Below, one piece after another: positions 34,692-43,230 of a stretch of DNA of 64,000 bases. Origin of the DNA: Catellatospora sp. IY07-71 (GTDB lineage Bacteria > Actinomycetota > Actinomycetes > Mycobacteriales > Micromonosporaceae); contig NZ_AP023360.1 in assembly GCF_018326265.1 (NCBI RefSeq), positions 5,179,501 through 5,243,500 of the forward strand, written 5' to 3'. Position numbers and translations under genes: made by a program. Below the pieces are notes generated by a model that was not told the origin of the DNA, did not search any database, and saw only the letters and a program-made list of their open reading frames with translations. Each line of letters starts with the position of its first letter. Within the stretch, counting starts at the first letter, position 1.

Positions 34692-35882
34692 ATGGGCAAC
34701 GAAGTTGACGCGATCGTGCGGGATCTGAAGACGGGTATGTTCGGCTTCCGGCTGGAGATGGGCCGTGGCCGGGACGGGTCGCGGGTGCAGGCACGGCGGT
34801 CGGGGTTCGCGACCTTCCACGCCGCGCTGGCCGAGTACCGGCGGCTGTGCGCCCAGCGCGACGCCGGCCAGCCGAAGACGCGCATGACTGGTACGGTTCG
34901 GGCGCTGTGCGACGGCTGGTTGCAGGCCCGGAAGCAGGAACTGGAGCCGAACACGCTTCACAACTACCGGTGGCTGCTCGGGTTGACCTACCCGCACGTG
35001 GGCCGGTTGCGGGCATCGAGGCTGAGCGCGCGGGCAGTCGAACGGATGTATCGGGCACTGGAAGCCGAAGGCTACTCGCGGACGACCCTGCGCACCCTGG
35101 ACCTGGTGTTGTCGAAGGCGTTCTACGAGGAGACCGGGCTCAGCTTGGGCACGCGTAAGCCGCGCCTGTCCGACAAACTGCGGCCGGTCTGGACCCTCGA
35201 TGAAGCCCGGACGTTCCTGCGGCATGTCCAGGGCGACCGGCTCTACCCGCTATGGCGTCTGCTACTGGTGTCAGGGCTACGCCGCGGCGAGCTATGCGGC
35301 CTGAAATGGACCGACCTCAACACCGACATGGCAACGCTGAAGGTGCGACGGCAACGGATGGTCGAAGGCTCGGGCAGCGTCGTGCGGGAGAAGCGACCCA
35401 AGTCCGACAACGGCATCCGCACCGTCATGCTGGACAGCATCACGCTCAACACGCTGACGCACGAGCGCAAGAACGCCCGCAGCCCGTACATGTTCACCGG
35501 CCGCACCAACCGGCCGCTACGGCCCGACAACGTCACCGACCGGTTCAACAAGCTCGCCGCGGCGGCGGGCGTCCGCGCGATCGGGCCGCACCAGGTCCGG
35601 CACCTGCTCGCCTCCACCCTGTTGGACTCCGGCTACGGGGTGCATGAGGTGGCCGAGCGGCTTGGACATGATGCGGCCACGCTGATGCGGTACTACACGC
35701 GGGTCAACGCCTCACGCCGGGCGCAGGCTGCAGGGGACGTCGCCGCGCTGGTGACCGCAACGCCGTGGGAGAGCGACAGGCTTTGGTGGATCCCGCAGCA
35801 GGTCCGGCCATGGAAGCGCGAGCATGCGAGTTCCGCGATGGGTGATGATCGGAAAACGGCCTGTCGGCGGTTGCTGACTTGA
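34692..35882 (+). CDS. Tyrosine recombinase / phage-type integrase (intact)
   Basis: A 396-residue integrase. An N-terminal arm-binding domain and a SAM-like core-binding domain (NTLHNYRWLLGLTYPHVG) precede the catalytic domain. The catalytic residues are visible: Arg197/198 in SGLRRGEL, Lys237 in RPKSDNGIR, His300 and Arg303 in PHQVRH, His326 in RLGHD, and the nucleophile Tyr334/335 in MRYYTRV. A strong GGAGGTGGAGG ribosome binding site precedes the ATG. It lies 0.9 kb outside the right att repeat, so it either drove a second integration at this locus or belongs to another element. The last ~45 residues look like extension past the normal end. Confidence 0.93.
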   Translation: MGNEVDAIVRDLKTGMFGFRLEMGRGRDGSRVQARRSGFATFHAALAEYRRLCAQRDAGQPKTRMTGTVRALCDGWLQARKQELEPNTLHNYRWLLGLTYPHVGRLRASRLSARAVERMYRALEAEGYSRTTLRTLDLVLSKAFYEETGLSLGTRKPRLSDKLRPVWTLDEARTFLRHVQGDRLYPLWRLLLVSGLRRGELCGLKWTDLNTDMATLKVRRQRMVEGSGSVVREKRPKSDNGIRTVMLDSITLNTLTHERKNARSPYMFTGRTNRPLRPDNVTDRFNKLAAAAGVRAIGPHQVRHLLASTLLDSGYGVHEVAERLGHDAATLMRYYTRVNASRRAQAAGDVAALVTATPWESDRLWWIPQQVRPWKREHASSAMGDDRKTACRRLLT

Positions 35883-36410
35883 ACGTCAAAGGGTCGTCGC
35901 AGCCGCTGAAGGTAGCTTGACCTGGTCGCTGTTTCCGCTGCGCAAGCTAGCGGTAGCGTTATCGTTCGGTGCCCCTGGCTCTGTTGAGAGCCGGGTGAAG
36001 CTTCGGCGCACCCTTTACTGTCCCCATCGGCCGCAAACTTTGCCTAAGCCGCCGGCAAACTCGAGCGAGGCCGTGGACAGCCGTCGTGGCGCCCATGGAT
36101 AGGTTCCTAGGACGTCAATAGGCACGGTGTCAAAGGCACCCATCGTCTGCACACCAATTCTGCAGACGGTGGAGAGGCTACGGCGACGTGTCAGGTGTGT
36201 CAGGTGTGTCGCCTCTATGCCCGTGGTGTTTCGAAGACGACCAAGGCTGAACCCTTACGCCGCTACGCAGCGGTGAGTTGCGCTTCGGGTCGCGCCCCGC
36301 TGGTCGAGGGCTGGTCAGCCTTCGGGCCTTCAGCGACAGGTCTGAGCCGCTGTAGCGCCTCTGTTCGGTCCACTCGTCGGTCGTCTCGGCCGACAAACGC
36401 ACCGACGAGC
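35883..36410. other. Non-coding stretch after the integrase
   Basis: No supportable gene. A small tandem GTGTCAG repeat lies at about 36187-36210; nothing else is recognisable. Confidence 0.45.
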
Positions 36411-36458
36411 GCGCAGGTGTGGCCGTACCGAAACTGCTCGGCACGGCCACACCTGCGC
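36411..36458 (-). terminator. Terminator of the polyester-hydrolase-like gene
   Basis: A perfect 16-bp inverted repeat (GCGCAGGTGTGGCCGT / ACGGCCACACCTGCGC) with a 16-nt loop, eight bases beyond the stop of the minus-strand gene. Confidence 0.85.
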
Positions 36459-36465
36459 AGGCAGA

Positions 36466-37347
36466 TCAGCAGCCGACGTTGTTGCGGAAGTCGGAGACCT
36501 GCAGGTCACCGAAAGTGCTGAAGCAGACGAACGAGCTGAAGCGGGTGTCCTGGCTGAGGAAGCGCTTGAACCAGGAGACGATCATCTTGGACAGCTCGCT
36601 GTCGGTGGTCTGCGGGAAGAAGTGGCCCTCGCCCTGCAGCTCCAGGTAGGCCTTCGGGCCGGACAAGCTGTTGTAGAACGGGATTGAGTGGGTGGAGACC
36701 CCGGCGATGGCGTCGGTCTGCCCGCCGACGATGGCGACGGGCTCGGTGATACCGGACCAGGTCTTGTCGAGGTTCCACGGGGCGATCGGGACGCCGACCT
36801 TGACCCGGCCGGAGGTGTCGGCGGCGAGCGCTTCCAGGGTGCCGCCGCCGCCCATGGAGTGCCCGGCGACTCCCCAGCGTTGGGTGTCGGCGCGTGAGCG
36901 TACGGCGCTGGGCGCCGAGGAGCTGACCGCCCAGTTCAGCGCGGCGAGCAGCTGCTGGCCGCGGCTGGCGGGCTGGTCGAGCAGGGTGTTGGTCTCGATG
37001 CCGACGACGACGAAGCCCCACGACGCCAGGCGCGGGCCCAGCCAGCTGATGCTGGACCAGGTGGCGGTGTAGCCGGGGGAGATGGCGATCAGCGGGTAGG
37101 TGCCGGTGGCGGTCGGGTAGTACACCCGGCCGCCGCCGAACCCGGACACCAGCGAGGAGATGCTCGCCGAGGTGGTGGCGAAGCTGCCGTTGCCGGTGAT
37201 GTTCAGTGAGGTCGGGTTCTGCCCGATCTGGTCGGCGTATGCGGCCGGGGCGGCGCCCGCGATGCTCGTGGAGACCATGCCGATGGTGAGGGCGGTGGTG
37301 TAGGCCAGCCTGGCCAGGCGTCGGCGCAGTGGGATGAGAACGGTCAT
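36466..37347 (-). CDS. Secreted cutinase/PET-hydrolase-like alpha/beta hydrolase
   Basis: A 293-residue exported enzyme with a signal peptide ending near residue 39. The mature part aligns block by block with Thermobifida cutinases and LCC: NPT near the start, SGFGGGRVYYP, AISPGYTATWSSISWLGPRL, TLLDQPASRGQQL, and the nucleophile elbow GHSMGGGGTL. Predicted triad: Ser164, Asp212 (QTDAIA), His242 (GEGHFFP). Tyr93 and Met165 would form the oxyanion hole, Trp191 (APWNL) lines the cleft, and Cys275-Cys293 matches the conserved C-terminal disulfide. These enzymes cut polyesters and short-chain triglycerides; activity here is predicted only. ATG 37347 has a GAAGGAG ribosome binding site; the frame open upstream is not coding. 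Confidence 0.9.
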   Translation of the reverse strand: MTVLIPLRRRLARLAYTTALTIGMVSTSIAGAAPAAYADQIGQNPTSLNITGNGSFATTSASISSLVSGFGGGRVYYPTATGTYPLIAISPGYTATWSSISWLGPRLASWGFVVVGIETNTLLDQPASRGQQLLAALNWAVSSSAPSAVRSRADTQRWGVAGHSMGGGGTLEALAADTSGRVKVGVPIAPWNLDKTWSGITEPVAIVGGQTDAIAGVSTHSIPFYNSLSGPKAYLELQGEGHFFPQTTDSELSKMIVSWFKRFLSQDTRFSSFVCFSTFGDLQVSDFRNNVGC

Positions 37348-37680
37348 CGTGCGCAACTCCTTCGGGGGTGGGCGGTGCTGGCGGTCGTGCGGGGAGGGGT
37401 CGCCGGTGGCACCGATGTTGACCGATGACCGCGAGTCTCGAACGCTGCGCTGCTCTGTCGCGTCGGCAGAATCGCCAGTTAGCCGCCCGCCGAGCAGGAC
37501 CGCTTCGATCGGCCGGTACTGGCAGGCGAACATGGGGCCGCACCGGGTCCGGCACACGCGGGGGCGCATGACTGCCGCTGAGCGGCAGACCGGCTGCGGG
37601 TCTTCGGTGCCAACGGCTCTGGTTCGTCGCGACTATGACCGTGAGTAGCCCGGCGTGCTCGCAAGGTGGCGGATCCGCGA

Positions 37681-37700
37681 TTGTCACAGAATTGTCAAAC
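37681..37700. promoter_or_regulatory. 11-bp direct-repeat box upstream of the sulfotransferase
   Basis: TTGTCACAGAATTGTCAAAC contains TGTCAC and TGTCAA 11 bp apart, the same arrangement found upstream of the STAS cluster genes. It lies 45-64 bp before the sulfotransferase ATG. Confidence 0.6.
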
Positions 37701-37744
37701 GAGATCTTGGCGGTGTTCTGACATTTGCGAGGCATTCTCGTCCG

Positions 37745-38659
37745 ATGGTGAAAGTGCTCTACCTGGCCGGATGGGGACGTAGCGGCACCACGATCATCGA
37801 CAATGTCCTCGGCTCTCATCCTGGCGTGTTCACCGCAGGGGAGCTGTGGTTCCTGTTCGAGCGGGGCTTGCTCGGCGGGCGCAGCTGCGGGTGCGGGCAG
37901 CCGGTGCGCGCCTGCGGCCTGTGGCGCGACGTGTTGCGGTGCGCGTTCGGCGACGACATTCCCGACCCACGTCAGATCAAGAAGTGGCAGCGTGACACGG
38001 CTCGTGCCCGGCATGCGCCGCGCCTGCTGCGGCAGGGGCACCCTCTGGTGGGGGTCTTCACCCGGCTGTACCGGGCGATCGCCGAGGTGACCGGCGCGGA
38101 GCTCGTCATCGACTCGTCGAAACTGCCCTCGGGCGCCGCGGTGGTGGCGCGTCAGCCCGCCGACATCACGCCGTACCTGCTGCAGGTGGTGCGTGACCCC
38201 CGTGCGGTCGCGTACTCGTGGCGGCGCCGCAAGAAGCAGCTGGACAGCTCCGCCCCCGACGTGATGCTCGAGCACCGCCCTTACGACAGCGCGATGAAAT
38301 GGGTGTCGTGGAACGGCCTGACGGAGTGGACGTCGCTGGCGTTTCCGGGCCGCTACCGCCTGCAGCGCTACGAGGACTTCACCGCCGACCCCCGGGGCGT
38401 GGTCGACGAGCTGCTGCGGTTCGTCGGTGTCGCTCCGGCGTCGAGCCCGTTCCGCGACGACCGGACCGTTGAGCTGGTGCCGAACCACACCGTGTCCGGC
38501 AATCCTGGCCGCTTCCGCTCCGGCACGGTGGAGATTCGCGCCGACGAGACTTGGCGCGACGAGCTGCCGGTCACCGCACGGCTGGCCACCACGGCGTTGA
38601 CCCTGCCGCTGATGCAGCGCTACGGCTACCCGGGTCACCGACTGGACCGGACACGCTGA
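37745..38659 (+). CDS. Sulfotransferase-family protein
   Basis: A 304-residue protein. The PAPS 5'-phosphosulfate loop is GWGRSGTTIIDNVLG at the N-terminus, and the 3'-phosphate motif is VVRDPRAVAYSWRRR. It transfers sulfate from PAPS to a hydroxyl group of a small molecule or glycan. No signal peptide is present. No ribosome binding site of note precedes ATG 37745, but the homology starts right there. The promoter carries the 11-bp direct-repeat box of the downstream STAS cluster, so it may be in the same regulon. The substrate cannot be inferred. Confidence 0.88.
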   Translation: MVKVLYLAGWGRSGTTIIDNVLGSHPGVFTAGELWFLFERGLLGGRSCGCGQPVRACGLWRDVLRCAFGDDIPDPRQIKKWQRDTARARHAPRLLRQGHPLVGVFTRLYRAIAEVTGAELVIDSSKLPSGAAVVARQPADITPYLLQVVRDPRAVAYSWRRRKKQLDSSAPDVMLEHRPYDSAMKWVSWNGLTEWTSLAFPGRYRLQRYEDFTADPRGVVDELLRFVGVAPASSPFRDDRTVELVPNHTVSGNPGRFRSGTVEIRADETWRDELPVTARLATTALTLPLMQRYGYPGHRLDRTR

Positions 38660-38889
38660 CGCCGAAGGTCCACCGGTACGAACCCGTTGGCGTCGGGAAG
38701 AAGGGACATTCCCGCGGGCGGTGCAGCGTGTAGGGCGGCGACAGGTGTTCGAGCAAACACCTGTTCAGGTCATCGCGACCTGTCGTGCCATGGCCGGCTA
38801 CCTCGGGCGGTTCGGCGATGCACGGCACGTCACCGAGGCACCCATCCGGAGATGGTCGGCGTGTTCAGATCATCGTCGATGAAGCGGGT

Positions 38890-41025
38890 TCAGTGCGCGG
38901 TGTAGCCGCTTCCGTTCCAGCGGTAGATCGTGTGTTTGATGGTGCCGCCGGCGCAGTCGGGGTTGCAGTCGTTGATCGCCGAGTCGACTTCGTAGCGTCC
39001 GTCGCGGTCGGCGTCGGTCAGCGAGGCGCTGTAGAACCGCTGGGCGTACTCGCCGGGCGGGGGCAGCGTGTCGAAGGTGTCGAACCCCTGCGGGCTGGGA
39101 CGCAGAATGATCACACCGTTGTAGCGGCCGGGGTCGTAGTTGAGGAACAGGTGCCCGGTGCCGTCGATGGCGGGATCGGCGGGCGCTAGCCGGTACCAGG
39201 CCCCGGCGCGGTGGCGCCAGCGGACCTTCCCGTCGGCGCCGATCACGGTGATGAACGCGTCGGAGGCACCGACCTGCGTGGGCATCGTGGTGATCAGGAC
39301 GCTGCGGCCGTACGCCGGGTGCTCGAAGTACACGGTTCCCGTGACCGCGCATGCGGCCGCGCACAGTTCCAGCCGGCGCAGCCCGCCGGCGCCCGGGATC
39401 GCCGGATACCCCGACAGGGCGCGGACCTCGTCGGCGACGACCCTGGCCGCCTTCGGATCGCCCCAGTCGCCGGGCAGGAAGTCGGCGAGCTTGATCAGGT
39501 ACTCGTCAGCGCAGGCGTCCAGCGGCTTGACGGCCGAGCGTGCCGCAGGCTGCCACTGATCGAACTGCCAAAGCTCGAGGTTCTTGTCGGCGAACGTGTC
39601 CTGCAGGGCGAGGTTGCGGTAGATCCGGCCGCTGTCGACGTCGACGTCCTGGCAGGAGGGCTTCCACACGCCGAGCTGCTGCGGCCGCCCATCGCCGCGC
39701 ACGCTGAAGGCCAGCGGCCCGACGAGCGTGTCGGCGAGCTGGTCGGACAGGTAAAATAGCAGGTCGGCGTACTTGAGTACGGCGTAGGCCTGGGCGAGCT
39801 GGTGGACCAGGCGGTCCCCGCGGGCGACCAGTTGTGCGGTGGTGCCGGGGTGGGCGCGGATCGCGTGCTGTTCGAGGGCCTCGAAGCGGGCGCCGAATTC
39901 GCTGGCCGGGTCGACGATCTCCGTGGCGCAGGAGCCGACGGCGTCGACGACGGCACGGACGATCGTCTCGGGGTCGGCCTTCGGCCGGTTGAGCAGCTCC
40001 TTGCCACCGCATTCATACAGCGCCTGAAGCATGGCGTTGATCACAGGGTTGTCGCTGCCACCGGCCGGAAGCTGGTCGAAGATGTACGCGGTGACGTCGA
40101 CCAGCACGGTGACGGCGTCGACGGTCCCGGTGCCGGTCTGCATCACCGAGCCGGGGGAGTCCGGGCGGCCGATGCCCACGGCGACCTCGGTCAGCGGCGG
40201 CAGCAGGAACGAGCTGTCGGAGTCGAACACGTCGTGGGCGGTGCGGTAAATGACCGCCTTCGGGCCGAACTCCTCCCGCCCGGCCCACGTCCACGCCCAC
40301 GCCGCGTGGTCGGGCTTGAGACGCAGGCGCTGGGTGAAGGTGCGGTTGTTGGCCACCCGGGCGGTGACGATCTCATCGCGGTCGGGTTCGAAGCAGACCC
40401 GCAGCGCCGCCGCTGACAGGTCCTCGTCCGGGTCGACGACTCCACGCACCCACGCCGCCAGCGGCTTGCCGCTGCACACAGGCGCGTCGACGCGTTTGCC
40501 GAGCAGCTCGCCGGTCCACTGGCTGGCCGAGGCGGCCCAGTCCCAGAATGAGAAGTCCTGCAGCGTCGCCACGAGGAAGTCTCCGTCGACGGCGAGGCGG
40601 GCGTCGGAGACCTTCCACATGCGCAGGTCGGCATCCCATCGGGTGAGCACGGCCGATGCCCGCTGCCGCGCCGACAGCTGCGGCACGTTCCACCGCACGG
40701 TGACCGGCTCGCGCAGCGGCTGGCCGTGTTCGACGCCTACCGGCTGGCCGAACAGTTCGCCGCCGTGCTCACCGATGGCGGCGACGGGCAGCACGGTGAT
40801 GTGGCTGCCGTCGGCTACGGCACCAGCCGGTATCTGCATCTCGACGCCGCCGACCTGGACGGTGCCGCCCTCAGGACCGACGCGGGTGCCGTCGCCGGTG
40901 ACGTGCGGGGCGGGGTCGCTGATCGGCGCCGTCGTGTCGCGGTGGGTCCACCACCAGGCGCCTGCTGCGCCCCCGGCCAGGACCACGACGGCGACGACTG
41001 CTGCCAGTAGCCGCTTGCTGCCCAT
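38890..41025 (-). CDS. Large exported, membrane-anchored protein with a ZU5-like start
   Basis: A 711-residue protein with one N-terminal hydrophobic segment (LLAAVVAVVVLAGGAAGAWWW) and the rest predicted outside. Residues ~50-110 (GPEGGTVQVGGVEMQIPAGA) resemble a ZU5 domain opening. A long helical/cysteine-containing middle part follows (CGGKELLNR, GSCATEI, PSCQDVD). Near the C-terminus lie a beta-rich VCBS/integrin-like segment and a Ca-loop-like DADRDGRYEVDS. No catalytic motif was found. It may be a cell-surface structural or adhesive protein. It is a single gene, not obviously in an operon. Confidence 0.75.
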   Translation of the reverse strand: MGSKRLLAAVVAVVVLAGGAAGAWWWTHRDTTAPISDPAPHVTGDGTRVGPEGGTVQVGGVEMQIPAGAVADGSHITVLPVAAIGEHGGELFGQPVGVEHGQPLREPVTVRWNVPQLSARQRASAVLTRWDADLRMWKVSDARLAVDGDFLVATLQDFSFWDWAASASQWTGELLGKRVDAPVCSGKPLAAWVRGVVDPDEDLSAAALRVCFEPDRDEIVTARVANNRTFTQRLRLKPDHAAWAWTWAGREEFGPKAVIYRTAHDVFDSDSSFLLPPLTEVAVGIGRPDSPGSVMQTGTGTVDAVTVLVDVTAYIFDQLPAGGSDNPVINAMLQALYECGGKELLNRPKADPETIVRAVVDAVGSCATEIVDPASEFGARFEALEQHAIRAHPGTTAQLVARGDRLVHQLAQAYAVLKYADLLFYLSDQLADTLVGPLAFSVRGDGRPQQLGVWKPSCQDVDVDSGRIYRNLALQDTFADKNLELWQFDQWQPAARSAVKPLDACADEYLIKLADFLPGDWGDPKAARVVADEVRALSGYPAIPGAGGLRRLELCAAACAVTGTVYFEHPAYGRSVLITTMPTQVGASDAFITVIGADGKVRWRHRAGAWYRLAPADPAIDGTGHLFLNYDPGRYNGVIILRPSPQGFDTFDTLPPPGEYAQRFYSASLTDADRDGRYEVDSAINDCNPDCAGGTIKHTIYRWNGSGYTAH

Positions 41026-41709
41026 GTCCGCATCTCCTCCCGTACGCCTGACGGTCTCCGGCTCCGCCGTATCGACGCTACGAGATGCGCTGGTCCGGGC
41101 ACCTCAGTCGAGCACACGGACGTGGTAACCGAAAGACGAGACCGATGCTGCGTACGGACCAGGATGCGGTCGCGGTGTTCGAGCCGACTTGACGGCCGAG
41201 GACAGCATCGGAGGAGCCAGTCGCCGCGGTGCGGGCAGGCCCCTACGGCTGCGGCTACGTAGACACTGATGCATGCACATACACCAGCCGCGAACTTTCG
41301 CGGCTGCCACCTGAGGGGTGAATGCCACGGCACCTGATTTCCGCCGTCACGGGCTGGCTGGTGTCCGACGGTGGTGGGTAGGCCTTGGTCGTGGCCCGGC
41401 GGCTGATGCCGAGGACCCCGCAGCAGGCAGCGCTACGTCGGCTGGGGAGTGATGTCGTCGCCTGCCGAGCGCAGCGCCGTGCCGTCGCCGGACAGCGACA
41501 TCGGCGTACCGGCAGCCAAGGCGGCCCGTGCGTCGGTGTGTCGCTGGTCGGGGTCCTCCGTGATGTCGATGTCGACGGTCCAGTGCTTGACGGGGGAGTG
41601 GCCGGGACGGGTGGGAAGGCAGATGGGTTCCGGTCCGGGAAGAGCAGCGGTTCCCGTTGGTCGCCTTCCCCGCGGACGGTGTGCGGCGGGCTGCCGTCCT
41701 GTGCGGCGC
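41026..41709. other. Non-coding stretch
   Basis: No supportable gene. Frames on both strands are open only through GC bias. Confidence 0.4.
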
Positions 41710-42092
41710 AGCCGATGCTGGATCAGATCGCCGAACGTGAAAGTCGCCGCGACCGCGGCGGCCGACGTGCTGCGCGGGCAAGATCGCCAAGCCCACCGCC
41801 AACCTTGCCCTGGCCCAGACCGAGCTGGCCGAACTCGCCATCACCCGCAGGACACTGCAGAGGCTGACCTGCCGGGCCGAAGCCGTTTCCTCTTCAACGG
41901 GAGCGGACGAGGCTCGTGCGAGGGAGCGCGCCGGTGGGACTGCACCCCTCGAGCAGTCCCACCGGCCGAGTTTGGACCGCCGCAACCCCTCACGGCGGCG
42001 ACTCTGAACTCTTCAACGTGCGAGAAGGCTCCGAGATACGAGAACTGGCCGAGGAGGTACGCACGCTGCAGGAGGAGATGTCGGCGAGCTAG
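41710..42092 (+). pseudogene. Decayed coiled-coil protein gene
   Basis: Pieces of a helical protein appear in different frames: MLDQIAERES at the start, then IAKPTANLALAQTELAELAI with TRRTLQRLT, and finally EIRELAEEVRTLQEEMSAS before a stop at 42092. This order matches a coiled-coil actinobacterial hypothetical that often accompanies transposases, but the frame is broken at least twice. A terminator hairpin follows immediately, supporting a former gene. Confidence 0.5.
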
Positions 42093-42098
42093 ATCGCC

Positions 42099-42136
42099 GC
42101 GCCGCCCTCAGGCACCCGGGGTGCTGAGGGCGGCGC
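42099..42136 (+). terminator. Hairpin terminator after the decayed gene
   Basis: 13-bp arms GCGCCGCCCTCAG / CTGAGGGCGGCGC with a partly paired 12-nt loop (GCACCCGGGGTG). Confidence 0.75.
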
Positions 42137-42450
42137 GCGCTTGCGATGCCGCTGCGGCCATATTTGGCGCGTCGTGACGGAGGGACTCACGCCCGGCCTG
42201 ACTCGGCGACCATCACCTGGTCCTGTCGGTAGGGTTCGTGGAACGCCGCCGTTCGCCGTCGGCCATTCGAGCTGTCGACGTCATGAAGGACCCATCGTCC
42301 GGCACGGTCCGTGGGCATACTGTGCCGGGGCCGCCGCTAACCAGCGGGCGGGCGCGCACGATGGCGCGAGCCGTTGGCCTAGATGGAAGCGCACCTGCAC
42401 CTGACGCGAGGTTGGCGTGGGCGAGGCGGCGCCCTTCCATGGGCGGGCGT
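42137..42450. other. Non-coding stretch
   Basis: No supportable gene between the terminator and the sigma-factor fragment. Confidence 0.4.
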
Positions 42451-42609
42451 GCAAATCGCCGGCCGGCGCTGCTCGTGCGCCTGGACGGCGAGATCGACGG
42501 CATCCTGGCGGCCGACGTCGGCAACGACCGCATCACCGGCCTGTACTACGTACGCAACTCTGAGAAGCTGACCCAGCTCGCATCGGAAACGCCGCTCACC
42601 CTCCGATGA
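42451..42609 (+). pseudogene. 3' fragment of a SigJ-type ECF sigma factor gene
   Basis: Only the last ~50 residues are recognisable: PALLVRLDGEIDGILAADV, then DRITGLYYVRNSEKLTQL and SETPLTLR. This is the end of the SnoaL-like C-terminal domain of SigJ-family sigma factors. The sigma-2 and sigma-4 DNA-binding regions are absent, so it is non-functional. Upstream sequence in this frame has no similarity. Confidence 0.75.
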
Positions 42610-42626
42610 GGTGATCGAGGGGTGTA

Positions 42627-43142
42627 TCAGGCGAAGTGGCGGTCCGTACGCCACGCTTCGGCGTTGTCGCGCCACATCAACCAGGAGCGCACCAGCATGG
42701 CCGAGCCGCCGATGCCGAGCGCGCCGGCGAGGACGAACATCAGCAGCGGCAGCACGTGGTCACCGCCCATCCTCGCGTCACGCACGATCGTGGCGGGAGC
42801 CTGCGGGTCGTAGACGACCGTGGGAGTGTCGCCGACCTCAGGTCGGGGACGCCAGTAGTAGTCATGGACCTCCGTGGTGACGCGGCGCCCGTCCGCCGTG
42901 GTGAACAGCACGGTCACGGAGGAGTCCCGCCCCCTGCTGTCTACCTTCACCACGACTGCCGGAGCACGCACTCCATGCTCGTCGAGCCGGCGTGTCTGAT
43001 ACCTGCTCGCCTCAGCCATGAGGACGAACACACAGGCCACGGCAATGTTGAGGACGAGGCTGAGCAGCGGGTGCCGAAGCCAGAAGCCCGGATGCCAGCG
43101 GCTGTGCGGCCGCGCACGGTGGGACCGCCGACGTCGTGTCAT
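42627..43142 (-). CDS. DUF3592-type membrane protein
   Basis: A 171-residue protein. Basic N-terminus, hydrophobic segment 1 (LLSLVLNIAVACVFVLMAE), then an exposed beta-rich domain (GVRAPAVVVKVDSRGRDSSV, VTTEVHDYYW, VGDTPTVVYDPQAP), then hydrophobic segment 2 (VLPLLMFVLAGALGIGGSAML). This layout, with G..V.V.YDP..P, is the DUF3592 fold. Function unknown. ATG 43142 is chosen; the frame extends to 43181 with a poorer start. Confidence 0.75.
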   Translation of the reverse strand: MTRRRRSHRARPHSRWHPGFWLRHPLLSLVLNIAVACVFVLMAEASRYQTRRLDEHGVRAPAVVVKVDSRGRDSSVTVLFTTADGRRVTTEVHDYYWRPRPEVGDTPTVVYDPQAPATIVRDARMGGDHVLPLLMFVLAGALGIGGSAMLVRSWLMWRDNAEAWRTDRHFA

Positions 43143-43230
43143 CACGACATTCTGCGACCGTGGTTCAACCGCGCCACACATCGTGCGGGATCGGCCGCGC
43201 CCACGACCGGCCCGGTGGCGCGGCTCGTGA

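Noticed and set aside
36187-36210. Tandem GTGTCAG repeats
   Set aside because: Too short and too few to be a CRISPR array or a clear regulatory repeat; no box-type spacing to a gene.
36506-38638. 710-codon minus-strand open frame across the hydrolase and sulfotransferase genes
   Set aside because: It overlaps two well-supported genes in other frames and shows only low-complexity Arg/His/Pro sequence.
43138-43156. TGTCAT-like sequence near the DUF3592 gene start
   Set aside because: The second half-site does not match, and the first overlaps the start codon.
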